The notes under the pieces were generated by a model. It made no database searches, was not told the origin of the DNA, and saw only the letters and a program-made list of their open reading frames with translations. A stretch of DNA of 64,000 bases from Bordetella hinzii LMG 13501 (GTDB taxonomy: Bacteria > Pseudomonadota > Gammaproteobacteria > Burkholderiales > Burkholderiaceae_B): the NCBI RefSeq assembly GCF_001548475.1, contig NZ_LRUJ01000002.1, positions 1 to 64,000 on the forward strand, written 5' to 3'. This document shows, in pieces, positions 17,669 to 27,880 of this stretch. The position numbers and the translations under genes were made by a program. Every line of letters starts with the position of its first letter. The first letter of the stretch is position 1.

Positions 17669-18970
17669 TCAGGCCTTGGCCTTTTGCTGGGAAGGCTTCA
17701 GGGCGCGCCAGCCGATGTCGCTGCGGTACTGGCGGCCGTCGAAATGGATGGCGTCGACGGTTTCGTAGGCCCGTTCGCGCGCGATGCGCACCGAATCGCC
17801 CAGCGCGGTGACGCACAGCACCCGGCCGCCCGTGGTCTTGACCTGGTCGCCGTCGCGGGCGGTGGCGGCATGGAAGACCATGCAGTCATCGGCTTCGGCG
17901 GGCAGGCCGTTGATCACGTCGCCCGTGCGCGGCGTGCCGGGATAGTTGTGCGAAGCCAGCACCACGCCCAGCGCGGTGCGCCGGTCCCAGGTGATGTCGG
18001 CCTGGTCCAGCGTGCCGTCCACGGCATGCTCCAGGGCGTCGAGCAGATCGCTCTTGACGCGCATCATGATGGGCTGGGTTTCGGGGTCGCCCATGCGACA
18101 GTTGAATTCCAGCGTCTTGATGGGGCGGTCGGGGTCCTCGCCCGGGGCGATCATCAGCCCGGCGTAGAGGAAGCCGGTGTACGGAATGCCGTCGCGCGCC
18201 ATGCCCTGCACCGTGGGCAGGATGATTTCGCGCATGATGCGGTGGTGCAGCTCGGGCGTGACGATGGGGGCGGGCGAATAGGCGCCCATGCCGCCCGTGT
18301 TGGGGCCCTGGTCGCCGTCCTGCAGGCGTTTGTGGTCCTGGCTGGTGGCCAGCGCCAGCACGTTGCGGCCGTCGACCATGACGATGAAGCTGGCTTCTTC
18401 GCCGACCAGGCATTCTTCGATCACCACGCGCGCGCCGGCGTGGCCCAGCGAGCCATCGCCCAGCATGGCGTCGATGGCGGCATGAGCCTCCTCGAGGGTG
18501 GCGGCGACCACCACGCCCTTGCCGGCGGCCAGGCCGTCGGCCTTGATGACGATGGGAGCGCCTTCCTGGTCGACATAGGCATGGGCCTGGACCGGGTCGG
18601 TGAAGGTCTGGTAGCGCGCCGTCGGGATGTTGTGGCGCACCATGAAGGCCTTGGCGAAGTCCTTGGAGCTCTCCAGCTGGGCGGCGGCCTTGGTGGGGCC
18701 GAAGATCTTCAGGCCGCGGGCGCGGAAGACGTCCACCACGCCGGCGGCCAGGGGGGCCTCGGGGCCGACCACGGTCAGCGACACGCCCTCGCGCTGGACG
18801 AAGTCGGCGAGTTCCTCGGCATTGGTGAGCGGGATGTTCTCGAGCAGGTCGCCCGTCTGCGTGCCGCCGTTGCCCGGTGCCACATAGACCTTATGCACGC
18901 GCGGCGAGCGGGCCAGACGCCATGCAAGGGCATGTTCGCGGCCGCCCGAGCCGATTACCAGGAGTTTCAT
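17669..18970 (-). CDS. purD: Phosphoribosylamine-glycine ligase
   Basis: A 433-residue ATP-grasp enzyme of purine synthesis, joining glycine to phosphoribosylamine. The N-terminus [20 protein letters not shown] is diagnostic, ATP binding is marked by [16 protein letters not shown], and the conserved [11 protein letters not shown] occurs in the C-terminal half. It is the first gene after the yebC terminator and seems to head the purD-hemF-nadD run. Confidence 0.97.
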   Translation of the reverse strand: MKLLVIGSGGREHALAWRLARSPRVHKVYVAPGNGGTQTGDLLENIPLTNAEELADFVQREGVSLTVVGPEAPLAAGVVDVFRARGLKIFGPTKAAAQLESSKDFAKAFMVRHNIPTARYQTFTDPVQAHAYVDQEGAPIVIKADGLAAGKGVVVAATLEEAHAAIDAMLGDGSLGHAGARVVIEECLVGEEASFIVMVDGRNVLALATSQDHKRLQDGDQGPNTGGMGAYSPAPIVTPELHHRIMREIILPTVQGMARDGIPYTGFLYAGLMIAPGEDPDRPIKTLEFNCRMGDPETQPIMMRVKSDLLDALEHAVDGTLDQADITWDRRTALGVVLASHNYPGTPRTGDVINGLPAEADDCMVFHAATARDGDQVKTTGGRVLCVTALGDSVRIARERAYETVDAIHFDGRQYRSDIGWRALKPSQQKAKA

Positions 18971-19036
18971 GTTGCGGTGAATCTGAAAGGTGTTGCCGCC
19001 CGGCGAGGGCGCGGGAGCCAGCCGGTCCCGTCGGGA

Positions 19037-19068
19037 TAAAAAAGCCCGACCCGGCCAGGCCGGGACGG
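19037..19068 (-). terminator. Terminator after yebC
   Basis: On the minus strand an 11-pair GC stem with one T-T mismatch is followed by GC and six T residues. It lies 11 bases past the yebC stop and upstream of purD, separating the two transcripts. Confidence 0.78.
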
Positions 19069-19078
19069 ACTTCTCTCG

Positions 19079-19810
19079 TTACTGCGCTTCGTCGAAGACG
19101 ACGTTGGTGTAGACCTCTTGCACGTCGTCCAGGCCTTCGAGGGCGTCGAGCAATTTCTGCATCTTGATGGCGTCGTCGCCGGTCAGTTCGGTTTCGTTCA
19201 GCGCCTTCATGATGATGCCGTCGACCTCGGCCTTCAGGCCGGCGGCGTCGAAGGCCTGGCGCACCGCGGCGAAATCGGCCGGCGCGCAGATGACCTCGAT
19301 GCCGCCTTCGTCGTCGGTCACGACATCTTCGGCGCCGGCTTCCAGGGCCACTTCCATGACCTTGTCCTCGGAGCTGCCGGGGGCGAACAGGAACTGGCCG
19401 CAATGCTTGAACATGAAGGCCACCGAACCTTCCTGGCCCAGGTTGCCGCCGTTCTTGGTGAAGGCGTGGCGCACTTCGGCCACCGTGCGGGTGCGGTTGT
19501 CGGTCATGCAATCGACGATGACCGCCGCGCCGCCCACACCATAGCCTTCGTAGCGCACTTCTTCGTAGTTGTCGCCGTCGGCGCCGCCCGCGCCACGCTG
19601 GATGGCGCGCTGGATGTTGTCCTTGGGCATGTTGGCGTCCGTGGCCTTGTCCCAGGCCAGGCGCAGGCGCGGATTGCTATCCGGATCCGCGCCGCCGGCT
19701 CGCGCCGCGACGGTGATCTCGCGAATGATTTTGGTCCAGAGCTTGCCCCGCTTGGCGTCTTGGCGGCCTTTGCGGTGCTGGATATTGGCCCATTTACTAT
19801 GTCCGGCCAT
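19079..19810 (-). CDS. yebC: YebC/PmpR-family protein
   Basis: A 243-residue YebC-type protein beginning [20 protein letters not shown] at 19810; an earlier in-frame start at 19834 would add eight unconserved residues. Other family segments are [23 protein letters not shown] and [20 protein letters not shown]. Members have been described as transcription regulators (PmpR) and more recently as ribosome-associated factors easing polyproline stalling. It is transcribed alone, ending at its own terminator. Confidence 0.95.
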   Translation of the reverse strand: MAGHSKWANIQHRKGRQDAKRGKLWTKIIREITVAARAGGADPDSNPRLRLAWDKATDANMPKDNIQRAIQRGAGGADGDNYEEVRYEGYGVGGAAVIVDCMTDNRTRTVAEVRHAFTKNGGNLGQEGSVAFMFKHCGQFLFAPGSSEDKVMEVALEAGAEDVVTDDEGGIEVICAPADFAAVRQAFDAAGLKAEVDGIIMKALNETELTGDDAIKMQKLLDALEGLDDVQEVYTNVVFDEAQ

Positions 19811-19962
19811 GGCTTCCCGATGAAAGATCTGCAAAGCGGTATTTTACCGTGCCCAGGGCGGGCCCGCCGGGGCGTTACGCTTCTGTGTCTCGGGCGCCAC
19901 GCCCGCGACCGCCGCGCAGGCTCTAAACTTGACGCTCTTTCAGGGAATTCCGGAGGCCCGCC

Positions 19963-21477
19963 ATGCCCGATCCTATCGTCATCGCCAAGAATGCCAAGAC
20001 CGAGCTCGCCCTGCTGCCCGGCCTGGCCAACCGCCATGGCTGCATCACCGGCGCCACGGGGACGGGTAAGACCGTCACGCTGCAGGTGCTGGCCGAGTCG
20101 TTCTCCCGTATCGGGACGCCGGTGTTCATGGCCGATGTCAAGGGCGATCTGACCGGCATTTCGCAGGCTGGGGCCTCCTCGCCCAAGCTGCAGGAGCGCC
20201 TGAACAACCTCGGGCTGCCCGAGCCGGCCTGGGGCGCCAGTCCGGTGGCGCTGTGGGACGTGTTCGGCGAACAGGGGGCGCCGGTGCGCGCCACGGTCTC
20301 CGATATGGGTCCGCTGCTGCTGGCGCGCATGCTCGAGCTCAACGACACCCAGGAAGGGGTGCTGGCCCTGGTTTTCAAGGTGGCCGACGACGAGGGGCAG
20401 CTGCTGCTGGACATGAAGGATCTGCGCGCCATGCTGCAGAACGTGGCGGACCGCTCGGCCGAACTCAAGGTGCGCTACGGCAATGTCTCGGCCGCTTCGG
20501 TGGGTGCGATCCAGCGGGCCTTGCTGCAGCTGGAGTCCCAGGGCGCGGACCGTTTCTTCGGCGAGCCCATGCTCGATGTGGCCGACCTGATGCGCACCGA
20601 CGCCCAGGGGCGCGGCGTGGTCAATATCCTGGCGGCCGACAAACTCATGCAGGCGCCCCGGCTCTATGGCGTCTTCCTGCTCTGGCTGCTGGCCGATCTG
20701 TACGAAAAACTGCCCGAAATCGGCGACCCGGAGCAGCCCAGGCTGGTGTTCTTCTTCGATGAGGCGCACCTGCTGTTCAACGATGCCCCCAGCGCCCTCT
20801 TGACCAAGATCGAGCAAGTCGTGCGCCTGGTCCGCTCCAAGGGCGTGGGGGTCTATTTCGTGACGCAGAATCCCCTGGACATCCCGGACAGCGTGCTGGG
20901 CCAGCTGGGCAACCGGGTGCAGCATGCCCTGCGCGCCTTCACCCCGCGCGACCAGAAGGCGGTCAAGACCGCCGCCCAGACCATGCGTCCGAACCCCGGG
21001 CTGGATATCGAGGCCGCGATCACCGAACTGGGGGTGGGCGAGGCGCTGGTGTCGCTGCTGGACGCCAAGGGCCGGCCGACGCCGACCGAGCGCGCCTGGA
21101 TCCTGCCGCCAGGCAGCCGCATCGGCCCGGCGACCGACGGCGAGCGCGCGGCCTTGCGCCGCGCCATGCCGTTGGCGGCCAAGTATGAGCAGGCCATAGA
21201 CCGCGAATCGGCTTACGAGAGGCTCAACGCCCGCGCGAGCGCGCAGCCCGCGCCCAGCCCGACGGCGGCGCCGGCGGGTGGAGAGGGCGGCGGGGATGGC
21301 GGCCTGGCGGGCGGCCTGCTCAAGGGCCTGAACGACGTGCTGTTCGGCTCGACCGGTCCGCGCGGCGGCAAGCGCGACGGCATGGTGCAGACCGCGGCCA
21401 AGTCGGCGGTGCGCCAGGTCACGCGCGACCTGGTGCGCGGCGTGCTGGGCTCGCTGCTGGGCTCGCGCCGGCGCTGA
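19963..21477 (+). CDS. HerA-like ATPase (DUF853 family)
   Basis: A 504-residue P-loop ATPase of the FtsK/HerA superfamily, DUF853 type. The N-terminus [20 protein letters not shown] leads into Walker A GATGTGKT (about residues 29-36); Walker B is [12 protein letters not shown] and a sensor-like [14 protein letters not shown] follows. The C-terminal 75 residues are a low-complexity Ala/Pro/Gly linker and a short basic tail. It is an RNA/DNA-motor-type fold, but no physiological role is established for this branch. No NurA-like nuclease gene is nearby, so I do not assign a DNA-end-processing role. Confidence 0.9.
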   Translation: MPDPIVIAKNAKTELALLPGLANRHGCITGATGTGKTVTLQVLAESFSRIGTPVFMADVKGDLTGISQAGASSPKLQERLNNLGLPEPAWGASPVALWDVFGEQGAPVRATVSDMGPLLLARMLELNDTQEGVLALVFKVADDEGQLLLDMKDLRAMLQNVADRSAELKVRYGNVSAASVGAIQRALLQLESQGADRFFGEPMLDVADLMRTDAQGRGVVNILAADKLMQAPRLYGVFLLWLLADLYEKLPEIGDPEQPRLVFFFDEAHLLFNDAPSALLTKIEQVVRLVRSKGVGVYFVTQNPLDIPDSVLGQLGNRVQHALRAFTPRDQKAVKTAAQTMRPNPGLDIEAAITELGVGEALVSLLDAKGRPTPTERAWILPPGSRIGPATDGERAALRRAMPLAAKYEQAIDRESAYERLNARASAQPAPSPTAAPAGGEGGGDGGLAGGLLKGLNDVLFGSTGPRGGKRDGMVQTAAKSAVRQVTRDLVRGVLGSLLGSRRR

Positions 21478-21631
21478 GCCTTGCCGTATCGATTGTCAGG
21501 GATGCTCACCAGATCCCTGACAGTGTGTGACAGCGCGGGGGCAGGCATTTCGGGTGATTTCAGGCCGGTATCCGCGCGCGCGGCGGCGGCGCATCATGGC
21601 TTCGCCGGCATTTGCCGGGATGGAGCAGGTC

Positions 21632-21784
21632 ATGAACACGATGATGCGCGCCGCAGCCGCCCTGGCGCTTCTGGGCACCCTGGCCGGGTGCGTGGTGGTG
21701 CCCGCCAGGCCCGCGCCCCGGCCTTACTACTACGGGCACCCCTATTATTACTACCCGGCCTATCCCGCGCCGTATTACCGCTGA
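21632..21784 (+). CDS. Small Tyr/Pro-rich lipoprotein
   Basis: A 50-residue reading frame from the ATG at 21632, preceded by GGAGCAGG. The N-terminus is a signal peptide ending in a lipobox (LGTLAGC), so the mature protein would be about 31 residues, lipid-anchored at its cysteine. The mature part is VVVPARPAP followed by Tyr-rich YYYGHPYYYYPAYPAPYYR, typical of small Tyr/Pro-rich envelope lipoproteins of unknown role. An ATG at 21620 is in frame. The last ten bases overlap the 3' end of the convergent aminotransferase gene. Confidence 0.75.
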   Translation: MNTMMRAAAALALLGTLAGCVVVPARPAPRPYYYGHPYYYYPAYPAPYYR

Positions 21785-23148
21785 TGCTCCAGATGCGCGG
21801 CGGTATCGTCCAGCACGCGGGCAAAGCGCGCCACCATGTCGCGCACCTGGGCCGCCGTGATGATGAGCGGCGGGCAGAAGGCCACCGTATCCTGGATGCC
21901 GCGCACGATCAGCCCGTGGTCGTGCGCGCGCTCGTAGGCATAGGCGCCGGCGCTGCCCAGGGGATCGAAAGGCGTGCGCCGGGCCTTGTCGGCCACCAGC
22001 TCCACGCCGGCGATCAGGCCGACGCTGCGGATCTCGCCCACCATGGGATGGCCGGCCAGGGCATGCAGCTCCTGGCGCAGGATCTCGCCCATTTCGGCGG
22101 CATGGGCGATCAGGCCGCGCTCGTCGATGATGCGCAGGTTCTCGAGCGCCACGGCCGTGGCCACGGGGTGGCCGCTGGCCGTGTAGCCATGGCCGAAAGT
22201 GCCCAGGCGGCCGCTGTACGCCTCGATGGCGTCGGCCACCTTGGCGTTGAGCAGCACCGCGCCCAGCGGCTGATACGATGAGGTGATCTGCTTGGACAGG
22301 ACCATCAGGTCCGGCTCGATGCCGAAGACTTCGCTGCCGAAGCGCTTGCCCAGCCGGCCGAAGCCGGTGATGACTTCGTCGGCGATCACCAGGATGTCGT
22401 ACTTGCGGCAGACGGCCTGGATCTTTTGCCAATAGGTGCGCGGCGGCACGATGACGCCGCCCGCGCCCATGACCGGCTCGCCGATGAAGGCGGCCACGGT
22501 GTCGGGGCCTTCGCGCAGAATGAGCGCTTCGAGCTCGTCGGCCATGCGGGTGGCGAAATCTTCTTCGCTTTCGCCCGGCAGGCCGTGGCGGTAGTAGTGC
22601 GGGCAGGCGGTATGCAGGATCTGCGGCAGGGGCAGGTCGAAGCCCTTGTGGTTGCCCGCCAGCCCCGTCAGGCTGGCCGAGGCGACCGTCACGCCGTGAT
22701 AGCCGCGCTGGCGCGCGATGATTTTCTTCTTGCCTTCGCGGCCCAGCGCATTGTTGTAGTACCAGACCAGCTTGACGACGGTGTCGTTGGCCTCGGAGCC
22801 GGAGTTGGTGAAGAAGGCGCGCGCCATGCGGCCTTCGGTGTAGTCGATCAGGCGCTGCGAGAGTTCGATCACGCTGGGGTGCGATTTATGCGTGAAGGTA
22901 TGGTAGTAGGGCAGCTCCTGCAGCTGGCGCGCGGCGGCATCGACCAGGCGCGGCTCGCCGAAACCCACGGCCACGCTCCACAGGCCCGACATCCCCTCCA
23001 GGTAGCGGTTGCCTTTGTCGTCGTAGACATAGATGCCTTCGCCGCGCGTCATGATGCGCGGCCCGACCTGGGCGTGCTTGACCGCGTTGGTATAGGAATG
23101 CAGTTGATACTGGACGTCTTGCTGTTGGGCCTGGCTGAGGTTGGACAT
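21775..23148 (-). CDS. Class III omega-aminotransferase (putrescine/beta-alanine-pyruvate type)
   Basis: A 457-residue PLP aminotransferase. PLP is bound by the lysine in LSKQITSSYQPLGAV, the aspartate is in VIADEVITGFGRLG, and the phosphate cup is in FTNSGSEANDTVVKL. The opening LHSYTNAVKHAQVGPRIMTRG and FTHKSHPSVIELSQ are typical of the SpuC/omega-amino acid-pyruvate branch. It transfers a terminal amino group from putrescine, beta-alanine or a similar amine to pyruvate. It is on the same strand as, but upstream and separate from, the polyamine-like operon beginning at 24235, being split from it by ghrA. Confidence 0.88.
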   Translation of the reverse strand: MSNLSQAQQQDVQYQLHSYTNAVKHAQVGPRIMTRGEGIYVYDDKGNRYLEGMSGLWSVAVGFGEPRLVDAAARQLQELPYYHTFTHKSHPSVIELSQRLIDYTEGRMARAFFTNSGSEANDTVVKLVWYYNNALGREGKKKIIARQRGYHGVTVASASLTGLAGNHKGFDLPLPQILHTACPHYYRHGLPGESEEDFATRMADELEALILREGPDTVAAFIGEPVMGAGGVIVPPRTYWQKIQAVCRKYDILVIADEVITGFGRLGKRFGSEVFGIEPDLMVLSKQITSSYQPLGAVLLNAKVADAIEAYSGRLGTFGHGYTASGHPVATAVALENLRIIDERGLIAHAAEMGEILRQELHALAGHPMVGEIRSVGLIAGVELVADKARRTPFDPLGSAGAYAYERAHDHGLIVRGIQDTVAFCPPLIITAAQVRDMVARFARVLDDTAAHLEHQR

Positions 23149-23259
23149 GGGAGTTTCCGGAGACGGCCGCGCGAAGCGGCCCGTGGCATGGCTTTCGGCC
23201 TGTTATATGATCGGGACATTATCCAACAATCCCGCGCATTGCACCGCGCCGAGCCTACC

Positions 23260-24192
23260 GTGAAGATCATTTTTTCCTCCAGTCACGAAATCGAACCCGC
23301 CGAATGGCTCCAGCCCCTGGCCGAGGCCGTGCCGGGCGCCGAAGTCGTGATGTGGCACGAAGACCTGCCGGCGCAGGATGCCGAGATCGCCGTGGTCTGG
23401 GGGCCGCCGGCCGGCCTGTTCGAGCGCGAGCGCAAGCTGCGGGTCGCCTTCAACCTGGGCGCGGGCGTGGACGCGCTGTTCCGCCTGCCGACGCTGCCGG
23501 CCGACCTGCCCATCGTCCGCCTCGAAGACGCCGGCATGGCGGTGCAGATGGCCGAATACGCCGCGCATGCGCTGGTGCGCGCCAGCCGCCAGTTCGACCA
23601 ATATGAAAACCTGCAGCGGCAAGGCCGCTGGCAGCCCCTGCCCGAGCTGGACCGCAGTCTATGGCCGGTCGGCGTGCTGGGCATGGGCGTGATGGGCGCG
23701 CGGGTGGCCAGCAGCCTGGCCGGCCTGGACTATCCGGTGGCCGGTTGGTCGCGCAGCGGCAATGCGCCCGAGGGCGTGCAGGCATTCGGCGGCCGCGATT
23801 CGCTGGACGCCTTCCTGGGCCGCACCCGGGTGCTCATCAATACACTGCCCCTGACCGACGACACGCGCGACCTGCTGTGCCGCGAGACGCTGTCCAAGCT
23901 GCTGCCGGACGCCTATCTCATCAACATGGGCCGCGGCGCCCATCTGGTCGAGGAAGACCTGCTCGCGCTGCTCGACAGCGGCCACATGGCCGGCGCCACG
24001 CTCGACGTTTTCCGCACCGAGCCGCTGCCGGCGGACCATCCCTTCTGGACGCATCCGCGCGTGACCGTCACTCCTCACGTGGCCGCCTTGAGCCTGCGCC
24101 GCGAAACTATCGCCCAGGTCGCGGGCAAGATCCGCGCCTACCTGCGCGGCGAACCGCTGTCGGGCACGGTGTCGCGCGAACGCGGGTATTGA
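23260..24192 (+). CDS. ghrA: Glyoxylate/hydroxypyruvate reductase A
   Basis: A 310-residue 2-hydroxyacid dehydrogenase starting with GTG at 23260 (MKIIFSSS); the same frame stays open far upstream, but that part is antisense to the aminotransferase gene. NAD(P) binding is marked by GVLGMGVMGARVASSL, with the catalytic arginine in LINMGRGAHLVEEDL and the histidine in VTVTPHVAALS. It reduces glyoxylate and hydroxypyruvate to glycolate and glycerate. It is transcribed divergently from the aminotransferase and convergently with the aldehyde dehydrogenase. No clear ribosome binding site is seen. Confidence 0.87.
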   Translation: MKIIFSSSHEIEPAEWLQPLAEAVPGAEVVMWHEDLPAQDAEIAVVWGPPAGLFERERKLRVAFNLGAGVDALFRLPTLPADLPIVRLEDAGMAVQMAEYAAHALVRASRQFDQYENLQRQGRWQPLPELDRSLWPVGVLGMGVMGARVASSLAGLDYPVAGWSRSGNAPEGVQAFGGRDSLDAFLGRTRVLINTLPLTDDTRDLLCRETLSKLLPDAYLINMGRGAHLVEEDLLALLDSGHMAGATLDVFRTEPLPADHPFWTHPRVTVTPHVAALSLRRETIAQVAGKIRAYLRGEPLSGTVSRERGY

Positions 24193-24234
24193 CGCGGGGG
24201 CGGCCCCCCGCGCCGGCCGCCTCGCGGCGGCCGC

Positions 24235-25719
24235 TCAGAGCTTGAACCAGGTGGACTTGATCGCGGTGTATTTCTCAAGCGCGTGCAAGGACTTGTCGCG
24301 GCCGAAACCGGATTGCTTGACGCCGCCGAACGGCACGCTGACATCGCCGTCGAAATAACAGTTCACCCAGACCAGCCCGGCGCGCAGCTGGCGCGAGACG
24401 CGGTGGGCGCGCGAGAGGTCGGCGGTCCACAGGCCCGAGCCCAGGCCATATTCGGAGCGGTTGGCCAGGGCCAGCACTTCTTCCTCGGTCTCGAACTGCG
24501 TGACCGCTAGCACGGGGCCGAAGATTTCTTCCTTGATGATGGTCAGGTCGGGCGTGGCGCATTCGAAGATGGTGGGCTCGACGTAGTAGCCGCCTGTTTC
24601 GCTGCGCACGCGCTTGCCGCCCACGCGCAGGCGCGCGCCTTCGCGGCTCCCGGCCTCGACGTACTGCATCACGCGGGCCAGTTGGCGCTCGTCGACGATG
24701 GCGCCCATCATCGAGGAGGGGTCCAGCGGGTTGCCCGGCTGCATCTTGGCGGCCCAGGCCTCGACCTTTTCCATGAAGGCTTCGTAGATGGCCTTGTGCA
24801 CATAGAGCCGCGAGCCGGCGATGCAGACTTCCCCCTGGTTATTGAAGATGCCCACGGCGGCGGCCAGCGCGGCGCGGTCCAGGTCCGGGCAGTCGTCGAA
24901 GATGATGTGGGGCGATTTGCCGCCGCACTCCAGCCAGACTTGCTTGAGGTTGGACTGGCCCGAGTACTCCATGAAGCGCTTGCCGGTGGCGGTCGAGCCG
25001 GTGAAGGCCAGGCAGTCCACGTCCATGTGCAGGCCCAGCGCGCGGCCGGCGACCGGGCCGGTGCCGGGAGTGACGTTGAACACGCCCGGCGGGATACCGG
25101 CGGCTTCGGCGAGTTCGGCCAGCTTCAGCGCCGTGAGCGAAGACTGTTCGGCCGGTTTGAGGATGACGCTGTTGCCGGCGGCCAGCGCGGGCGCGACTTT
25201 CCAGCTGGCCATCAGCAGCGGGTAGTTCCACGGCACGACGGCGGCGACCACGCCCAGGGGTTCGCGGGTGATGGTGGCCAGCGAATCGCCGTCGGTGGGG
25301 GCGATCTCGTCGTACAGCTTGTCGATGGCTTCGGCATACCACGCATAGGTCGTGGCCGACTCCGGGATGTCGAAAGCCAGGGTGTCGGAGATGGGCTTGC
25401 CCATGTCCAGCGTTTCGATGAGCGCCAGCTCTTCGCTGTTGTCGCGGATGAGCTGCGCCAGCTTCAGCAGCCGGGCTTTGCGCTCGCGGCGCGGCATGCG
25501 CGACCACACGCCTTCCTCGAAGGCGCGACGGGCGGCGGCCACGGCCCGGTCGATGTCGGCGGCCGAGCAGCTGGCGACTTGCGCCAGGCGCTCGCCGGTG
25601 GCCGGATTGATGGCGTCGAGGGGCGTCTCGCCGCCCTCGACCCATTGGCCGTCGATATAAGCCTTGTTCTGCAGGCGCACCGATTTGGCGCGCGCTTGCC
25701 AATGCGCGAGTGTCGTCAT
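24235..25719 (-). CDS. PuuC-like NAD-dependent aldehyde dehydrogenase
   Basis: A 494-residue aldehyde dehydrogenase from the ATG at 25719, which has AGGAG upstream and overlaps the previous stop by four bases. The NAD-binding VVAAVVPWNYPLLMASWK, the general base glutamate in LECGGKSPHI and the catalytic cysteine in NNQGEVCIAGSRL are intact. It resembles PuuC/KauB enzymes that oxidise gamma-glutamyl-aminobutyraldehyde, 4-guanidinobutyraldehyde or aminoaldehydes to acids. As last gene of the ten-gene operon it would complete oxidation of the aldehyde made by the GabT-like enzyme. Confidence 0.9.
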   Translation of the reverse strand: MTTLAHWQARAKSVRLQNKAYIDGQWVEGGETPLDAINPATGERLAQVASCSAADIDRAVAAARRAFEEGVWSRMPRRERKARLLKLAQLIRDNSEELALIETLDMGKPISDTLAFDIPESATTYAWYAEAIDKLYDEIAPTDGDSLATITREPLGVVAAVVPWNYPLLMASWKVAPALAAGNSVILKPAEQSSLTALKLAELAEAAGIPPGVFNVTPGTGPVAGRALGLHMDVDCLAFTGSTATGKRFMEYSGQSNLKQVWLECGGKSPHIIFDDCPDLDRAALAAAVGIFNNQGEVCIAGSRLYVHKAIYEAFMEKVEAWAAKMQPGNPLDPSSMMGAIVDERQLARVMQYVEAGSREGARLRVGGKRVRSETGGYYVEPTIFECATPDLTIIKEEIFGPVLAVTQFETEEEVLALANRSEYGLGSGLWTADLSRAHRVSRQLRAGLVWVNCYFDGDVSVPFGGVKQSGFGRDKSLHALEKYTAIKSTWFKL

Positions 25720-26606
25720 GAGGGTCTCCTGGGCGCGGCGCGCCGGGTCACGAGGAAAACGCCGGCACCCACGATGAGTGCCATGCCGGCGACGGCCAGG
25801 CCGTCGGGCGGGCGGTTGAACAGAAAGGTGCTGAAGGCCATGGCCATCAGCAGGTGGCAGTAGTTCAGCGGCGCCAGCGTCGAGGCTTCGACGCGCTGGA
25901 AGGCCGCGATCAGCAGGATCTGGGCCACGCCATTGCACACGCCCATGGCGAGGATGACGAGCCAGTCGGCCGCGTCGGGCCAGGGGTCCGGCAGGAAAAA
26001 CGGGGCGGGCAGCGCCGTCATCGCCAGGCAGACAAAGGCCGTATAGGCGTATTGCACATGGCTGTCGACCTTGCCGGCGAGCTTGCGGGTCAGCACCTGG
26101 AAGACGGCATAGGCCAGCGCCGATATCGCCATCAGCGCCGTGCCCAGCGCCGGCAGGTCGCCGCCGGGACGCACGATGAGCAGCATGCCCGCGAAGCCGG
26201 CCACCACGGCCAGCCATTGCGCCTGGCCGACTTTCTCTCCCAGCAGCCACGGCGAGAGCGCCACCATGATGAGCGGCGAGGTGAAGTAGATGGCCGTGGC
26301 TTCGGACAAGGGCATCCAGATGAGCGCCGTCATGAAACAGGTGCCCACCGTGCCCAGGGCCGCCCCGCGCGCCAGCAGCAGGCGCTTGGCGGGCTGGCGC
26401 GACCAGCGGGGCGCGCCGCCCCGGCTGGCCAGCAGGAACAGCGCGATGGTGGCCACCGCGCCATAGCGCATGATGTTCAGGAAGGGGGCGGGGTAATAGG
26501 CCAGCATATGCTTGGAGGCCGCGTCGAAGCTCGCCAGGGCGACGAGCGCGGCCAGGAAGCAGAGAATGCCGGCGGCGCGCGATGGCGCCGCCTTGACGGT
26601 GCTCAT
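25716..26606 (-). CDS. EamA/DMT-superfamily transporter
   Basis: A 296-residue ten-helix transporter with two EamA repeats; each half contains the usual Gly/Pro-rich helix ends (TSPLIMVALSPWLLGEKV in the first, LAPLNYCHLLMAMAFSTFLF in the second). The family moves amino acids and related metabolites, usually outward. It is coupled by four-base overlaps to the amidase upstream and the aldehyde dehydrogenase downstream, so it probably handles a pathway product or overflow metabolite. Confidence 0.87.
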   Translation of the reverse strand: MSTVKAAPSRAAGILCFLAALVALASFDAASKHMLAYYPAPFLNIMRYGAVATIALFLLASRGGAPRWSRQPAKRLLLARGAALGTVGTCFMTALIWMPLSEATAIYFTSPLIMVALSPWLLGEKVGQAQWLAVVAGFAGMLLIVRPGGDLPALGTALMAISALAYAVFQVLTRKLAGKVDSHVQYAYTAFVCLAMTALPAPFFLPDPWPDAADWLVILAMGVCNGVAQILLIAAFQRVEASTLAPLNYCHLLMAMAFSTFLFNRPPDGLAVAGMALIVGAGVFLVTRRAAPRRPS

Positions 26607-27868
26607 GGCTTGGCGATCCCCGCGTGGCTGAGCATGGCGCCCAGGAGCACGTTGGCGCCGGCTTCCAGGTGCTCGGGCTTGGCGTCCTCGACCTCGTTGT
26701 GGCTGATGCCGTCCTTGCAGGGCACGAAGATCATGGCCGTGGGCGTGACCGTGGCAACGTAGACCGCGTCGTGGCCGGCCCCGGTGACGATGTCCATCTC
26801 CGACAGTCCGCGGGCCCGAGCCTGCTCGCGCACCGCCTCGATGAGCTCGGGGGCGAAGGGCGTGGGCGGGAAGTGCTGCACGTCCTGCAGGTCCACCTGC
26901 ACCGGGTAGCCGGCCATGTCGCCGCGGGCCAGGGCCTGGCAGGCCTGGCGCAGGCGGGCGTCCATCTCGGCCAGCTTCTCGGCGTTCTCGTGGCGCAGGT
27001 CGGCGGTGAAGGAGACTTTTCCGGGGATGACGTTGCGCGAGGAGGGGTAGACATTGGCCACGCCCACCGTGCCGCGTCCTTGCGGCGCGTAGTCCAGCGC
27101 GATGCGGATGACTTCCTGCATGAGATGGGTGGCCGCGTACAGGGCGTCGCGGCGCAGCGGCATGGGCGTGGGGCCGGCGTGCGCCTCCATGCCGGTCACC
27201 GTGATGTCGTACCAGCGCAGGCCCAGCGAGCCCGTCACCACGCCGATGACCTTATCTTCGGCCTCCAGGATGGGGCCTTGCTCGATATGCGCCTCGAAGT
27301 ATTTGCCCAGCTTGCGCTGGCCGACCGGTTCGCTGCCCGCATAGCCGATGCGCGCCAGCTCATCGCGCACCGACTTGCCGTCCAGGTCGCGGGCCGACAG
27401 GGCGGTCTCCAGCGGGAAGACATTGCAAAAGACGCCCGAGCCCATCATGACCGGCACGAAGCGCGTGCCTTCTTCATTCGTCCAGATGACCAGCTCCAGC
27501 GGAGCTTCGGTCTGGATGCCGCGCTCCTGCAGCGTGCGCATGACCTCCAGTCCGGCCATGACGCCGAAGCAGCCATCGAACTTGCCGCCCGTGGGCTGGG
27601 TATCGATATGGCTGCCGGTCGCCACCGGCAGCTTGGACGGGTCCGTGCCGGGACGCCGGCCGAAGATGTTGCCCACCTGGTCGACGGTGACTTCCAGGCC
27701 GGCTTCCCGCATCCAGCCCACCACCAGGTCGCGCCCCTGGCCGTCCAGTTCGGTCAGGGCCAGGCGGCAGTTGCCGCCTTTTTCCGTGGCGCCGATGCGG
27801 GCCAGCTCCATCAGGGATTGCCACAGACGCTGGCCATTGATCGAAATATCGGAAATCGTGCTCATCAT
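26603..27868 (-). CDS. M20-type N-carbamoyl-L-amino acid/allantoate amidohydrolase family enzyme
   Basis: A 421-residue metal-dependent amidase of the hydantoinase/carbamoylase family. Metal-site motifs are ATGSHIDTQPTGGKFDGCFG, the acidic NEEGTRF and the histidine near the end in ISHNEVE; TVTGMEAHAGPTPM marks the dimerisation region. The family cleaves N-carbamoyl groups (carbamoyl amino acids, beta-ureidopropionate, allantoate) to give the amine, CO2 and ammonia. It begins with two consecutive ATGs after AGGAG. Within this operon it may remove a carbamoyl or formyl-like group after deacylation or transamination; the real substrate is unknown. Confidence 0.88.
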   Translation of the reverse strand: MMSTISDISINGQRLWQSLMELARIGATEKGGNCRLALTELDGQGRDLVVGWMREAGLEVTVDQVGNIFGRRPGTDPSKLPVATGSHIDTQPTGGKFDGCFGVMAGLEVMRTLQERGIQTEAPLELVIWTNEEGTRFVPVMMGSGVFCNVFPLETALSARDLDGKSVRDELARIGYAGSEPVGQRKLGKYFEAHIEQGPILEAEDKVIGVVTGSLGLRWYDITVTGMEAHAGPTPMPLRRDALYAATHLMQEVIRIALDYAPQGRGTVGVANVYPSSRNVIPGKVSFTADLRHENAEKLAEMDARLRQACQALARGDMAGYPVQVDLQDVQHFPPTPFAPELIEAVREQARARGLSEMDIVTGAGHDAVYVATVTPTAMIFVPCKDGISHNEVEDAKPEHLEAGANVLLGAMLSHAGIAKP

Positions 27869-27880
27869 CTTCTCCTGTGT

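Noticed and set aside
19963-21477. HerA-like ATPase as part of a defence system
   Set aside because: Although HerA-fold ATPases occur in anti-phage systems, the neighbours are housekeeping or metabolic genes and there is no nuclease or sirtuin partner.
21700-21784. Tandem repeat or CRISPR-like element in the Tyr-rich region
   Set aside because: The repetition is only in Tyr/Pro codons of the small lipoprotein; there are no regular repeats and spacers.
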